The notes: generated from the letters alone by a model not told the origin. DNA of 64,000 nt from Elephas maximus indicus (GCF_024166365.1 NC_064838.1:75780001-75844000); one strand, 5' to 3'; positions 24,301 through 37,430 are shown, counted from the stretch's first letter. Translations and numbers: made by a program.

Positions 24301-24940
24301 TTCTACACTGATTTGGTGAGGTGGGTAAAGGTGGTCTGGGTGGGTGCTATTTGCCTTCTGATGTTGTCCAGAAGTGTGGGAACATTCACAGCCTCTCACC
24401 AGATGGATGGGGTGTCAGATGGGTTGTGGTACAGGCTCACTTGCCACCATTTGGCTGTTGGTCTAGTGGTGGGAAGGCACGTGCAATGGGAGTCTGGGGT
24501 GGAGGTTTGCCTGAATGTCAGGGATGCTCTAGCCTTGGCAGCTGGGATGGGGCCCAGGTAAAGGGGGGGAAGCAGCATATGGGGCAGAAAGGTGAGGTGT
24601 GAAAAAGCTTGTTTTTCTGGTTATGAAGTGTTCTGTAACCTGTTGTGAGCTCCTTGGAGTTGCTTCCTGTCTTCCCCGTCTGGGGTCATTGTTTGGTGTG
24701 CTTTAAGATGTCAACACAGTTCCATATTATTTGACTGGGGACCTCCACTTCATGTCTCTCCTAGTTCCCTGTTTTCTGTCAATATCTTCTTGCATACAGC
24801 ATTTGACCTAATTCCTTATCCCTTCCTTTGATGGTTGAAGTTCCAGGATTGATGTTTGCATCTGTTTTCCTCAGTTTTTTTGGGTCATTTCTACAGAGAG
24901 ATGGCATGGTGCATCTGTCTAGGATGTAATATAGGCTGGG
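20470..24940 (-). repeat. Long L1 LINE, antisense, 3' part missing
   Basis: Read on the minus strand this runs from a 5' GC-richer region (about 24900-24000) through ORF1 (about 23900-23300) and the ORF2 endonuclease to the reverse transcriptase. The RT includes the typical '[13 protein letters not shown]' (near 20950-21000) and an FTDD in place of the FADD active-site motif near 20550. The L1 match stops near 20470, inside ORF2. The C-terminal part of ORF2 and the 3' UTR are absent, although L1 copies normally lose the 5' end instead. Many stops and frameshifts are present. The module 2 copy (49345-53960) has the same left limit. Confidence 0.85.
20895..20958. repeat. Exact 32-bp tandem duplication inside L1
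   Basis: Two identical adjacent copies of a 32-bp unit starting tatgttgattgattttcc (20895-20926 and 20927-20958). Module 2 has one copy near 49790, so the duplication arose in module 1 after the split. Confidence 0.9.
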
Positions 24941-25270
24941 TTCACGTGATTCTTTTTTTAATATGGATATCCAGTTGTTCGAATATGCATTCCTTGAAAG
25001 TCTTTCTCTTCCCTATTGAATTTAATGAAACTTTGTTGAAAATACACGAGCATGTATGTGTGGTTCTATTTCTAGACTCTGCGGTCAATTTTGTTCAACT
25101 ATTTGTCTAATTGTGCAACAGCATAACAGAGTATTAATTACATTTGTTTTGTACTAAATCCTAAAATCATGTAGTGTTGTTCTACCATTTTTATTTTCAA
25201 GATTATTGTAGCTGCAGGACCTTTTCATTTTAATATATATTTTAGAATCTCTTTACTCATTTCTCCTGTT
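24941..25270 (-). repeat. Older L1 ORF2 fragment, antisense
   Basis: 'atatggatatccagttgttc', 'gtgtggttctatttctagac' and 'tttatattttagaatctctt'-type wording match the antisense L1 ORF2 region downstream of the reverse transcriptase. This is separate from and older than the adjacent long L1. The module 3 copy is at about 53930-54250. Confidence 0.65.
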
Positions 25271-25960
25271 CCAGTTATGCATTGATGCATCACCAACTAC
25301 CCTAAAACTTAGTGGCTTAAAAAACCATATATATATACCTCACATTTTTTGTCGGGTTAGAAATTTAGGCAGAACTTGATTGATCAATTTTGCTCCATAT
25401 GGCATGGAGCTAGTTCAATGTTTGATATTCTACTAATGGCTGTACTTACAGTGGGGCTAATATAACTTCGCTCATACGAATAGTGCTCTTGCAAGAATGG
25501 CTTGAAGACTGGGCTCTGGTGGAACCCTTTTCTTCTCCATGTAGACCTACGTAGAGAAGATTTCTCCAGCGAGCTTGTTAGACTCCTAAAATGGCTACTC
25601 ATGCCTTTCAGAGGGAGAAGGCAGAAGTTGCCAGGTTAGGTAAGGGCTAACCCCCAAAAGGCTCAACATTCTGTCATATTCTAGTATTCAACCAACCATA
25701 GACTTGTCCGGATTGATAAGGGTGAAGAAATTGACAATATATCTTTGGGTTGTTGGTAATATAACATGCAGAAAAGCATGAGATAGAAGATGTTGTGTCT
25801 ACCTTTAGAAGTACAATTAGTACCACTGCAAGTATGGTCACAATAACACACGTACTCACACAGGCAAGGTACACTCATCCTCGTCACCAACATCTATCCC
25901 ATGAGGGCATCAGCTTGAAGTTAAGGACCTTAATTTTTGAGTCCATATCAGGTATGGATT
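25271..25960. repeat. Unassigned interspersed repeat
   Basis: The opening 'accctaaaacttagtggctt' and 'gggttagaaatttaggcaga' resemble a widespread mammalian repeat that I cannot name with certainty. A homologous copy follows the L1 in module 3 (54255-54970). Module 1 has no counterpart in this window because its left end is a different L1. Confidence 0.45.
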
Positions 25961-26535
25961 AGGATTGTTGGGTACAGTTCATTTCGTACAGCCCCCATAT
26001 TATTGTTTTTCTGTATTTAAAGATACATGAACTGGAGTCATGTTCTCTCTTCCCCATGCACGACATACAACGGGAGAGAATGCAAGATAACCAAAATAGA
26101 CAGTACTTTTCAAAAGCGTGGCAAGCGAAAGGCTATGGTCCTTCCTGTAGTCAATTGAATTACATTAATTTATTTCAAACATATATTCTTAAAATAAAAC
26201 CTATTTTGCCATATTAGATTTTTTAAAAAATACATGGCTGTATTTGAATTGCTAAATAATATTTGAAAAATTTTGAGGCTACATTGAATTTTTGCAAAAT
26301 CTTGTAACTCCTTTTTTTATCTTTGCTTAAGAGTTATGCTGTGTGTAGAAAATTAGTTTGAAAGTATTTTAATTTTCTTTTGTCCCAAAAGGATTTTTTG
26401 CTGAAATGCTGATTAGAATTCATTGATAAAGGTATATGTGAATGGATTTTTTTCGGGGGGGGGGAGAAATTAAAGTATCATTTAACAGGTATCGTGTTAT
26501 TATGATTTTTAATTGTGCATTCAGAAAGTTATATT
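25961..26535. other. Intergenic sequence, no gene seen
   Basis: Non-coding and partly shared with 54975-55365. It holds a run of 10 G at about 26455-26464, which is polymorphic in length against module 3 (near 55235). Confidence 0.5.
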
Positions 26536-26539
26536 TTTC

Positions 26540-27530
26540 AAAGATTTCCTCCACTTCTCAGTTGGCAAAACTATTTATGCATAATATCATTTTATTACCT
26601 TCTTAGAATAAAAGAATCTGCAGTGATGGCACTTTTTTCTCTATCAAATCTCACAGTTTGCTTTTCCTCTTTTTTTTTAATTCATTTTGCTGGATACATT
26701 CATTTTCTTAGTCTTGTCAAAAACCAACTCCTAATTTTATCTGACGGTGGCATAGTGGTTAATTGCTACGGCTGCTAACCAAGAGGTAGGCAGTTGAAAT
26801 CCACCGGGTGCTCCTTGGAAACTCTGTGGGGCAGTTCTACTCTGTCCTGTAGGGTCGCTATGAGTCAGAATCGACTCGACAGCAGTGGGTTTTAGTTTTA
26901 TATATTTTCTCTATGTTTAAATTTTTTTCTATGTTAATGATTTTCTTTTAAATTTACTGTTTCAATTCTACAATATTGTCCAGGTTTATTTTGCTCTTTC
27001 CTTTCTAGCTTCTTGAGATAGTAGCTAGCTGATTTTTTTATAACCTTTCCTGTTTTCTAATACTTGCAATTAAAGCTATATATTTTCCTATAAGTGCTAA
27101 GCCGCATCCAACAAATTTTAGTATTTTTTATTATATTACAGTACATCATATATTCTCATTTTCATTGCAATTTTTCTTCAATCCATAGCTTATTAAGAAC
27201 TGTGTTTTTTAATTTGTAAATAATTGGTGAGTGTATAGTTACTTTTTAAATCAAATTTTCTAGTTGAATGTTATTATTACACATATTTTTGTATGATATA
27301 AGTCCTCTGAAATGTATTGCAACTTGTTTGTGCTAGAATATTGTCTATTTTGGTGAATGTTCTACGAGGACTTTGTGATAAATAGAATAGTCCCACATTT
27401 CCTTTCTCTTCTCTATTGCCATACTATCACTTTACTTTTATCTTTATTGGTTATTATAAAGCTTTAGAGTCAGAAGATCATTACCAGAATTTTTTTCTAC
27501 AAAGTATAACTTCCAGTTTTAGAATTATTA
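26540..27530 (-). repeat. Old L1 fragment, antisense (module 2 copy), with SINE insertion
   Basis: Counterpart of 1530-2300 and 55370-56060, interrupted at 26741-26891 by an AfroSINE. No coding capacity. Confidence 0.7.
26741..26891 (-). repeat. AfroSINE, antisense, module 2 only
   Basis: Well-preserved reverse-complement AfroSINE ('ggtggcatagtggttaattg' ... 'gaatcgactcgacagcagtg'). It is flanked by 'ctaattttat' (26731-26740) and 'ttagttttat' (26892-26901). Modules 1 (near 1683) and 3 (near 55540) show the empty site. Confidence 0.9.
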
Positions 27531-28615
27531 TAGGAATTTGGGCTGACTTTTATAATCCAATTTAATGTTAAGAGATAATTGTATGCATATTCTTCTTGCA
27601 GTATAAATTGCAGTGAATTTTTTATCATTTCCTTAAAATGAATTCCAAAATGGAATTATATTCCAATATAAAAATATTAATTTCTTCAGAATGAAATACA
27701 GGTAATTGTCAATTTAAGCAACCTTTTATGGATATTGGCTAATAAAATTTTATGAAATGTTTAAAAACTTGAGCTAAGTGTTTTGACTTTTAGATAGACA
27801 GACCTGTGTGATTTTTGACAATAGAGATTTTTACACAGGGAAATTATATAGTGGGGAACCATCGATGTATGTAGCAATTTTCTTTGCTGTCACAACTGAG
27901 TAGCCTGAAGGAGAACTGGGACATGCCACAGAATCCTTCAGCACACATTCTCAAGTGCAATTAAGATGGCTTGTGGGCTGCTAGGAACAAAGATCTAAAA
28001 GAACTGTGACCTTAACAAGGTAGAGTTTGAATTTTCTCTCTATAAATGAAATACAGAGTAGGCGACTAAATTTATTTTCAAATGCTTATGGACACTGAAT
28101 TCTTCTACTCAGCAATTATTAACGCTTGACTTCCATGTTATTTTACTTTTTTAAGTTTCTTTATTTTGGAGAAAGTATACTGAGCCAAAGATACCTCATT
28201 TTAATTTTTTCTACATGTACCTTTCAGTGACATTAGTTACATTATTCAGATCGTGCTACCTTACTTCCTAGTTACCATTTCCACATTATTCTATTACCAT
28301 TATCTTAAACTAACTGCTGCTTAAGTTTCCCATCCAATGTTTTGAGTTGCCATTTCTAAATTTGATCTCACATAGATCATTCTTTAAAAGACCACAATAC
28401 TCAAAGCAGAGGTAATTTAATAATTAAAATGATCTATTCTGTGGTTCGAAGAAGACTCCAGGGCATAGTTTTGGTTTAAGATTTAAAACTTTAAGATTAT
28501 CTCTGGGAAAAATTTTCTTGTGCTCATGCATGTAAGTTGAGTTTTTCTGTATCAGTAATGAACATAGTAAAGAGGAATTAAAGACAAAAATTCCCTTTTT
28601 CAATATCATCTAAAA
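27531..28615. other. Intergenic sequence shared by modules
   Basis: Non-coding, aligning with 3000-4013 (module 1) and 56065-57130 (module 3). It lacks the RTE insertion and solo LTR of module 1. Confidence 0.6.
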
Positions 28616-28619
28616 TAAC

Positions 28620-28925
28620 ATAATTCCTAGGAATAATTTTAAGAAGACTTGTACACAGAAAGGTGTAAAAGAGTACTAAAATTGCTTAAACATGACTTAA
28701 ATAAATGGAAGGATATTTCATGCTCCTGGATTGGAGTACTCAGTATTGTCAAGATGTCAATACCATCTAAAGCAGTTTATAAATTCCAGAAAACGTCCCC
28801 TTCCCAAAATTTCAACAGCCTTCTTTACAGAAATGAAAACATCGATTTTCAAATATATATGGAACTGCCAAGCGCTCTTAATTGCCTAAGCAATCTTGAA
28901 AAAGAATAGAGTAGAAGGACTCTCA
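28620..28925 (+). repeat. Old L1 ORF2 fragment, sense (module 2 copy)
   Basis: Module 2 counterpart of the L1 fragment at 4516-4930, without the AfroSINE head. It translates in part as an L1 ORF2 segment (LNKWKDISCSWIG). Confidence 0.75.
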
Positions 28926-29524
28926 CCTCCCAATCTCTTGACTTCCACTCTTGTGGTATGCTCGTTGTAACAGGATGGCTGTTGGAGCTCTGAACAACTT
29001 GTCTGAGATCTAGGGAAGCTTCAAGGAGGAAGGGTAAAAAGGAGTTTGGCTTCCAGTTGAATCATTTCACTTCCTGCATGTCTCACTTAATGACTTTAAC
29101 TTGTATCTTATAGGCTACCTTGATTTTCAAAGAATGCTGGGAAATTTAATTTTTTTTTTAATCTGGGACTATTGATTTCCCTGGAAATATAAGGTCTAAC
29201 ACTGAGGTGAAGAGGGGAGAAAATATAAAGAAGGTAACCAGAACTCTACAATTTCTACAAATTTTCTTTCTCTTTGTGACTATTTCCAAGTGATGGAATT
29301 TCCTCCTCTCATAGGAACAGAGTTCCTTGAAGCTTTTTGTAAAAAGAAACAGTTGGTAATGTTTTCCTCAGAGAGGGCTGCGTGATAAGACTCGGAGTTC
29401 CTAGATTTCAAGCTATTCTTTTAATTTTTTTATGCTTCTTCTTTTTCACGTTCAATACAGATTTTACCAATTTGCCTGTCTGAGACTCTGTGACAAAGTC
29501 AAGACTCTTACTGCTAGTGTGATA
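28926..29524. other. Intergenic sequence, no gene seen
   Basis: Non-coding; aligns with 4931-5505 and 57495-58060. Confidence 0.5.
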
Positions 29525-29942
29525 TATTACTTTCCTAGGACTGCCATAACAAAATTCGGCAAAGTAGATGACTTTAAACAACAGAAAGTTAGTCTCAGTT
29601 TTGGAGGTGGTGGTTCAGCATCAGGGTGTCAGCTATTTTGATTCCTTCTGAGGCTTTGATGCAGATCTGTTCTACTCTTCTCTCCACGCTCCTAATAGCG
29701 CCAGGAATTACTGAGTTTCTACTGCAGCATCACATGGCGTCCTTCATCTCTCTCTCTTTGTCTCTGTGTATCTTCTCTTTTATAAGAGCACCAGTGTGAC
29801 CCACCCTATTCCAATGCAATCTCATATTAATCTAATTGATAACATCTTCATAGACCCTATTTACAAAGAGAGTCACATTCACAAGCATAAGTGTTTGGGC
29901 TTCAACTTATGTTTGTGAGGAACACAATTCAATCCATAACAG
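29525..29942 (-). mobile_element. MLT1-like LTR fossil, minus strand (module 2 copy)
   Basis: Better preserved than the module 1 copy: plus-strand 'aggactgccataacaaaatt', 'ttaaacaacagaaagttagt' and the 'acacaattcaatccataac' end. LTR only, old and broken. Confidence 0.8.
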
Positions 29943-32440
29943 GTGAGAACCCTGCTTTACATATATTTGAATTAAACTTTCAATGATTTGTTCTGAAATC
30001 AATATTCTTTGTCCAGTGGGAGTGAGTTCAGATGTCCTCTGCAAAGGTATAACTTAAAATTACACATTCAAAATGTTTGCCTATTTTGAAGGTCATGATT
30101 TAAAAACAAGAATTTTTACTTATTTAAATTCTTCCCAATCTGGACTCCTCCTTTTGGATAATTTGACCTCAGGTTATACTTTTGTGATTTTTCTCCCCTG
30201 AGGACCTGGTCCTGTAAGTCCTATTTTACATGGGTGATTATTCTCGTAGTATCTGTGAGATGCAGAACCTACTCTCAGAATTATGATTAAGGTTCCAATG
30301 AATTTAATGATGGAAGCGTCACCCTTTGAGATGCATCAATTAAATGAGTTGACAAAATTTGTTGTAGTTCAAATGTAAATAAAATGCCCAAAATCTCTTA
30401 ACTTGCCACATAGACTGCCTATGTGAGTATTTACATGGCAGTTTTTTTTTTCAGGAATTAAAATGTTGCACCCAAAAGCATAATGAAATATCAAAATGAG
30501 ATTATTCTCCATCCTTCAGGCAAATCAAAGTTTAACTATGTTGTAAGAACTCAGACCAGTATAACAGATTGAGTATCAAAGTGTTTTAAGGGCTATTTTA
30601 CTTCTAAACCACAAAATGCAAAATATTTTTCTAAACTATTCTCAGTCCTCTCTCCCACAAAATTTACTTTTTATTTTTTTAGCATCATACCACTTATTTA
30701 ACACTTGAATTTTTAGAACAAATTATGCCAGCATTTGGGTTTTTGGCTCTGTTTGCTTATATTGAAGATTCAGACTTCTTTTGGTTAGGGGACAATTTTG
30801 ATATTTCTATTAGAAGTCCCAGTAATTTAAAAGGTAAGCATTTTATGAAAGATTGAGACAGACTTCCTGAAGCATGGAAAGTTTGGCCACAGAGAAACAT
30901 TTTTAGTTCAGGTGATGGTGCATGTACTGTCTTATTCTCTGTGTTCACAGAGATGGCATCAGTATATGAGGCTGTTATCTTTCAGGACAAGGGAGAAGGA
31001 ACAACAATCCAGAACTTGGACTGAATGACTGTTTTATTATGCAGGTAACCCAGGAAGTGTTTTTACACATAAGAGTCTTCACTAGGGTTTATATTATGCA
31101 GGAGTACATTCATAGTGTGATTTGGAAAGTCTTAGTCTTTTAAAAGTTCTCCTTAGTGATTTTGATAATGAGCCATGTTAGAGAACGTTTGTCATGGATA
31201 AAAATATGCAGGTTGACTTAATTCCGTAATACCCTTTTGAATATTTTCACAGTGTAAAGATCTAGAGTACATTTACCTCCTCTAAGATCAGTATTCTTAG
31301 AAACTAATTTCAAGGGTATTTGGGGGTTATTCTAACAGAGATTTGTAAATCTCATATAGGATCAACGGAATTGCTCTGTAATTTAATAATTAGAGCATAA
31401 TGTAAATCTGTAAGCCTTGAATGAGTGACTTTCAAGGACCTAAGATGACACTTATGCAAGCAGGTTATTACTTCAATTTGTAGCAGACATAGGTTGGGTA
31501 AGAAGAGGATGGAAATTGATCAGTAGACTTAGCAAATAGAAGCAGTTTTTATAAAGAAGAGCAGAGAATTGGGTTGCTTGCTTGAAATAGATGTGGAGTA
31601 CATGGGTTAATTATGTAAACAAAGGAGATACTACACTGTATAAATATAGAGAGGAAAATTGTTACTGTAGGAAATGGAGGGGACTATTACAGAAGGACTA
31701 TTTTAAGAGTGATAAAGAGATGGGATCTAGTGCACACACAGAGGGTTTGGTCATAAAAAAAAAAAGAAACAGAAAATTCATGTATTGTGAAGAGCAGATC
31801 CAGCAGAATTATGATGTCAGATATTGAAGCAAATGTCAATAGGAATTTCAAAAGTGACTGAATCTCATTACTAGGATTATTTTAAGAGAAATCAGGGTTG
31901 GTTAACATTGAAGATATTTATGATATAGTTCGTGTATGCGTGTGTGTTTGTGTGATGTTTTCTTTTTTCCTTGGAATCTCTTCTCTCATCTTTTTTACTC
32001 CTGCACACACAGCACCAACAAAAAAGTAAACTGTTTAAAACAAAAATTGTATCTTTCCATGTTTTATTCATGCTCATATGATTATTTTTATTTTGTTTTA
32101 TAATAGTATTATACATAGTTTTATGCTTATTTCTTTGTTGCTCAGTAGTGCCTTGTCAGTAACAATTTTCAAAATTGTGAAATATGTCCATTGGGGATTT
32201 CAGTTATTAGTTAAAAAGATTCTGCCATTCCTAGCATGCAGAAAAACATCTCATTTACTAACATGAAAGTGAATATTAAGTAAATCTTCCTTTACTTTTA
32301 TATTAAAACTTTATTGTATTTATATTTGATTTTTATAAATACTACACAATTTTGTTTTCTACCAGATGTCTCGAGTTCATGTGGTAACCCTAATTACTTC
32401 ATAGTCTGCTTTTTTCCCATTTGTTTCAAAACACTTGTTT
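29943..32440. other. Intergenic sequence upstream of the second type A OR
   Basis: About 2.5 kb of non-coding sequence aligning with 5883-8339 and 58475-61010. No gene seen; the GT repeat is reduced to a short eroded tract near 31930-31955. Confidence 0.6.
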
Positions 32441-32449
32441 GTCTTTCAT

Positions 32450-32570
32450 TACTTGATAAGATTGCTGAGGTTATGGACCATATTTTAATCAGCCTTATAT
32501 TCCTGAAATAGTGTACAGGGCTGAAACTGATAAATCATAATGCCTATTTGTTGCATGAATAAATAAATTA
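32450..32570 (+). repeat. Likely L2/MIR-class remnant (module 2)
   Basis: Counterpart of 8340-8470, ending 'tgcctatttgttgcatgaat'. The identification is tentative. Confidence 0.35.
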
Positions 32571-32658
32571 TATGGAGATTTCATAAAGTCACTAGTTGCC
32601 ATTTTATTTACAGGTAAATTTGTCCTGAAGTCTGAAATAAGGACAGATAGAAGAATAT

Positions 32659-33573
32659 ATGGAACAACAGAACAGTGTGACTGAGTTTGTCCTCTTGGGG
32701 CTCACTCAGAGTCTCCAAGGCCAGAAAATATTATTTGTTGTGTTCTTGCTCATCTACATTGTGACAATAGTGGGCAACCTACTTATTGTCTTGACTGTGG
32801 TGGTCAGCCCAACACTGGATACCAGTATGCACTTCTTTCTTGGCTACTGACCATTTATGGATGCTGTTTATTCTACTACAGTTACCCCAAATAGGATTAT
32901 AGATTTACTCTATGAGAAGAAAACCATCACTTTCTAAGCTTGCCTGACCCAGCTTTTTATAGGACACTTATTTGGTGGTTCTGAGATTTTACTTCTGGTG
33001 GTCATGGCCTATGACCGCTGCGTGGCTATCTGCCAACCCCTGGGTTATATGATGATCATGAACCAACGGTTGAGTGTTCTGCTGCTGCTGGTGACTTGGG
33101 TTGGAGGTTTTGTGCATGCTGTAGCTCACCTTCTCTTTGTTTACAACCTTCCCTTCTGTGGTCCCAACATCACTGACCACTTCTGTTGTGACATGTACCC
33201 TTTATTAAAACCTGCCTGCACTGAAACCTATGTCATTGGTCTCACCGTGATCGCCAGTGACGGGGCAGTATGTGTGGTCATTTTTATGATGTCACTCATC
33301 TATGGAGTCATTCTTCAGTCCCTGAAGAACCTTAATCAGGGATGGAAGCGCAAAGCCTTATCCATGTGTGGCTCCCACATCACTGTGCTAGTCATCTTCT
33401 TTGTCCCTTGTATTTTTCTGTATGTGAAACCTCCTTCCACCTTATCCATTGATAAATTCTTGGCTGTGTTTTGCATTGTTTTCACCCCTATGTTGAATCT
33501 CTTTATCCATACTCTGAGAAATGTGGAAATGAAAAATTCCATGAAGAAGCTCTCTACCAGAAAAAGAAAATGA
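32659..33573 (+). pseudogene. Olfactory receptor pseudogene, family 4 (OR4A/OR4C-like), type A copy 2
   Basis: The reading frame is kept over its whole 915-bp length, but two nonsense codons break it: TGA at 32848-32850 (end of the first intracellular loop/TM2 start, after FFLGY) and TAA at 32935-32937 (before TM3). One codon in TM5 is missing relative to copy 1, giving an in-frame 3-bp deletion. The DRY motif is DRC, and KPLHY has become QPLGY. The last third still shows KALSMCGSH and a degraded [11 protein letters not shown] in place of [11 protein letters not shown]. No frameshift is present, which differs from the other two type A copies. It is a clear host pseudogene. Upstream and downstream sequence match the sister copies. 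Confidence 0.93.
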
Positions 33574-34389
33574 GGGGACAAGCAAATGCATCATCTACTT
33601 TCAATAAAGAATTGTCCCTTCCAGGAAAACAAAGCATAGCAAAACACTGAATTCCATTGCTATCCCGTCTATTACAGGGAAGATGTGTACAATGATTTAA
33701 TTGTGGTAAATATTTCCTTATGTCATCATGATTGTGCATGATGCAAAATATTCATTAGGTTACCTCCAATGATTAATTTTGTTGAAAATGTATTTTTAAG
33801 ATTTTCATTTCCTAAGAAAATATACACACTTTTCTTGGTGTAGTATAGTTCTCTTGAGTCTGTAGATTTATGTTCTATGTGATGACTTATGCTACAGCTA
33901 ATGCCAGAAATCTATTTTAGTTGATGGAAGGTTTTCTCATATCTCTTTTTTAAATAAACCTAATCCTTTTTTCACAATTAATAGTGTTCATTGCTGATTT
34001 CAGAAGAATACATTTTGAAATATGAAATATCCCATACAAAGATGGCTCAAATTACTTAGAAGCCTGTATATTTATTTTTATACCTGCAAAATATTTTCAA
34101 TATGTAGTTTTGCTTATATTGGTTAGCATGTTAAGGTTTGGCTAAACATGCAAAAAGAATGTGAATGAACAAGGCATATAGGCAGAAAAATGACTCAATC
34201 TTGCTTCTTTTCCCAATCAGAAAATCATCTCCTGAAGTAGAGCAGCTTTGTTTGGTGTTATATTTTCATAAAGGTGATTTATTTATCCTCCAAGGTCATT
34301 TAAAATTTCTGATGAAGACTTTGTTATTTTTCAATATCCCATCTCCTTCTTGCTCATAGTGTTTCATGGTCTTGTAAAAGGTCCTAAAC
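33574..34389. other. 3' flank of type A copy 2
   Basis: Non-coding; matches the sequence after the other type A copies, including AATAAA at 33953-33958. Confidence 0.6.
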
Positions 34390-34470
34390 AAACAAACAAA
34401 CAAAAAAACCCATTGCCGATTTTGACTCATAGGGATCCTATAGAACAGAGTAGAATTGCCCCATAGGGTT
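34390..34470 (+). repeat. AfroSINE 5' half at a deletion junction
   Basis: The head of an AfroSINE ('aaaaaacccattgccgattt' to 'ccccatagggtt') stops in mid-element and joins sequence equivalent to 11765 of module 1. Module 3 has the complete SINE at the same left site (62986-63153). About 1.4 kb between these points is missing in module 2. Confidence 0.8.
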
Positions 34471-37430
34471 TTTCTTTCAGGAAATGAATGCTGTATTCAT
34501 TTCATGCAACAACAGAAATGGAAATCTTTGCCAGAGGTTCCATTTTGTTCTGAAAATTCTACTTATGACTATGATAGACTTCCCCTGAGCCACATTCTTT
34601 GCCATACATCTGTACATAGTATTTTGTTTTTATTAAAGAATTTTGTTATGCTGCTCAATCTTTTAGCGAATGACCCTCTGACATCACCCATGATAAAAAG
34701 AGTGCTCATGATGTCATCTTCTTGTGTCTCTATGAAAGCCCAATGAAATTCCACTACAAATAGCATGCATCTTGTCCCTCTATCAGGGAATTTTTGAATC
34801 CCACGTCTTAGTGTTCATCACTGGGTGGCAGTATTCGGCTTCTGCCAGTATCCCTATCTGCATATGTTCATATAATAGACATTTCCAAAGTTATCTGAGC
34901 ACTAGGATTATGGCTCTCTAATGCAAAAGCCGTACAAAGAAAAAGAAGACAAAAGAAGAATTGATACACTTGAATTGTGGTATTAGCAAAGGATATTTAA
35001 CATACTATGGACTGCCCAAAGATTGCAATGAATTAACTTACTTTGAGTACTAGCATGTCTAAATTTTATCTCACAGAATTGTGATAGTATCCTAAGTCAA
35101 TCCTTGAAGAAAAAATGTAAATATATATTCACTTCTTTACTCCGATTCTAAAAGTTCATTAGGAAGCAGAACAATATGGAAATTGCATTTAAATTTTGAA
35201 AGAGTAATGAACTGTTGTTGATAATATGACAGATTCTAATGTTGTAAAAATTAAAATCAAGTGATACTGCTCAAAAAACATACTCACAAACATAAAACTA
35301 ACCTAAATTCATATACACATTTAAGATCAGGGTGTTTCAGTTAGGATGCTTTTGGTTGCAAATGACAAGAAAACTCAACTAAAACCTTTTTGAAGTATAA
35401 GCATATTTATTAATTGGTCATCATAACTGTAAGCATCAAGGTTATAGCAAGCTTCAGGGTTAGTTGATAAAGTGTATCAATTTTGTTTGAAGGGTCCATA
35501 CATGTAAGTAAAATTTTAGCTCACTCAAAGTTAAGGTGCCAGTTTGAAATCCTAGTCAAGTTGAGCCTTGGTCCAACTGAAAAAGAAGTGATTAAGTTAA
35601 GATGCATCTTCTTGGATTGGGAGTTAAATCTTCATGTTGTGACTGTTCATGAAAGCATTTGCTGATGGTATTTGACAAATAGATCATTATGGTTCCAGCT
35701 GATCTAGATTCAGGCTTAGATCAACAACATCTACTGCAGTCCAGAACTGAAGAACTGTGATTATCTGTCTTTTCAAGAATTGGATGGTAAATTTCAAAAA
35801 CTTACTTAGTCCCAATGTTCTCTGTCTCTGAGCCATAGGGATTTATTGGCTATAGACCCTCTAACAGTCAGAGTAAGGCCTTCCTCTGCTAGGAATATGG
35901 TTAGGCAAGAGAATCTTGGGCTTGTTCTCCCTTCATTTTGGGATAAATATCTTTCACTTTATCTAAAGACTTACTAATATAAAACTCATAATTTATTATT
36001 CACTTTATATCAATATTTTCTCTTCACATTACAGACATTTCTCATTACTTGGTTTCTGCTACTTTTTCTTGGCAAGACCTGTCTTCTCCCTCTAAGGATT
36101 GTCTAGGGAAGAGAAGTGTCCAGGAGAGGTAACTTCATATGAATTTGTTCCAAATATTCTAACAAACTAATTTATAACGAACTTGCATTGTCTTTCATTT
36201 AAAACAGTGATGATATAAAAAGCCACACACTATGTCTGCACATATAAATGGAATAATTATTTACTGATAGAATGACCCAAGAGACTTCTGAAAACTCAAA
36301 TCCCTGTCCAGGCTGGAGACACTCTTTAATTGGCATCTAATCCTGTAGATGTTCTCCTGTTATATTTTCTGTTGATACATATTCTCATTGCTTGTAGGAA
36401 TTTATGGAAGGTCACAATTTTCTGGAGTGAGGTTGGAGAGGTATAGGGGCATTCTTTTATGAGGAAAGAAATTGTCTTTGGATATGCTTTTTGAACAACT
36501 GAATTGCTGAAAAGTTCTGCTTCTATTCGTGAGAGAGCTCTGTCATTGTCTTTTTGGGAAGTTAAATCACAGCCTTTACCTTGTTAGGTATAGATTTAAT
36601 GACTAGGGATATAACTGTTACTCCAAATTCTAGAAGTAATTTTTGTTTGCTTCATGATAATTAAAAAGAGAAAATTTGAAATGACTAAATTGAGTGATTT
36701 TTCCTTTTTTTGGTTTGCGTCACTAAATAACAGTCTTGGCCAGGTTGATTTCCATTAATTTGCCCAGTTTTTACAGTCATGCAAACATACGATTTTCATT
36801 GTTCTTCCAGCACATTTTCCCAACAGGTGGGAACGTTCAACTGTTTACTATTATTTTTAAATGTTTTCATGTTTTAGGCATCCCCATACACTTCTACAGT
36901 TATCTGAAAACAAAAAAAATGATATGATGGGCAGCTTGTGTGGCAGTATGAAAAGTGTAACCACTTGGAACTATTTCTAGATCCACTGATCATCCACACA
37001 TTGCCATATTTTCTGTGATTGCAGATAAATAAATGCATGAGGTATCTACAATTACTCTCAATGAAAGAAGCCCAGATTTTCAGGACCAAGAACAAGAACC
37101 AAGAGGTGAGTTTTTGAAATATCTGACAGAGGACACTCATTAAAAATTTACATGATATATTGAAATATACCTAATTTCTTAAATACATTTCTTTATATTA
37201 ATTTTGAATTTGTAAAATTAAGCAAGAGAAACACAGAGATAAATTAGACCATACACAGTCTATTCTTCTTTAGTATTTTATCCTGATAGACATTTACTGT
37301 CCATTTGCCAGATAACAAAAGAAGCATGTTATGCATTACAAGTAAGCCAATAGGTTTGTCATCTTGGTTCGTAGGATATGTGGTATGTTAATAAAGATTT
37401 ATAATTAATTTATATGTATTTGAACTAAAT
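34471..37430. other. Intergenic sequence between type A and type B OR, module 2
   Basis: Aligns with 11765-14784. No gene seen. An unassigned repeat-like stretch at about 35335-35900 matches 12655-13200. Confidence 0.5.
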
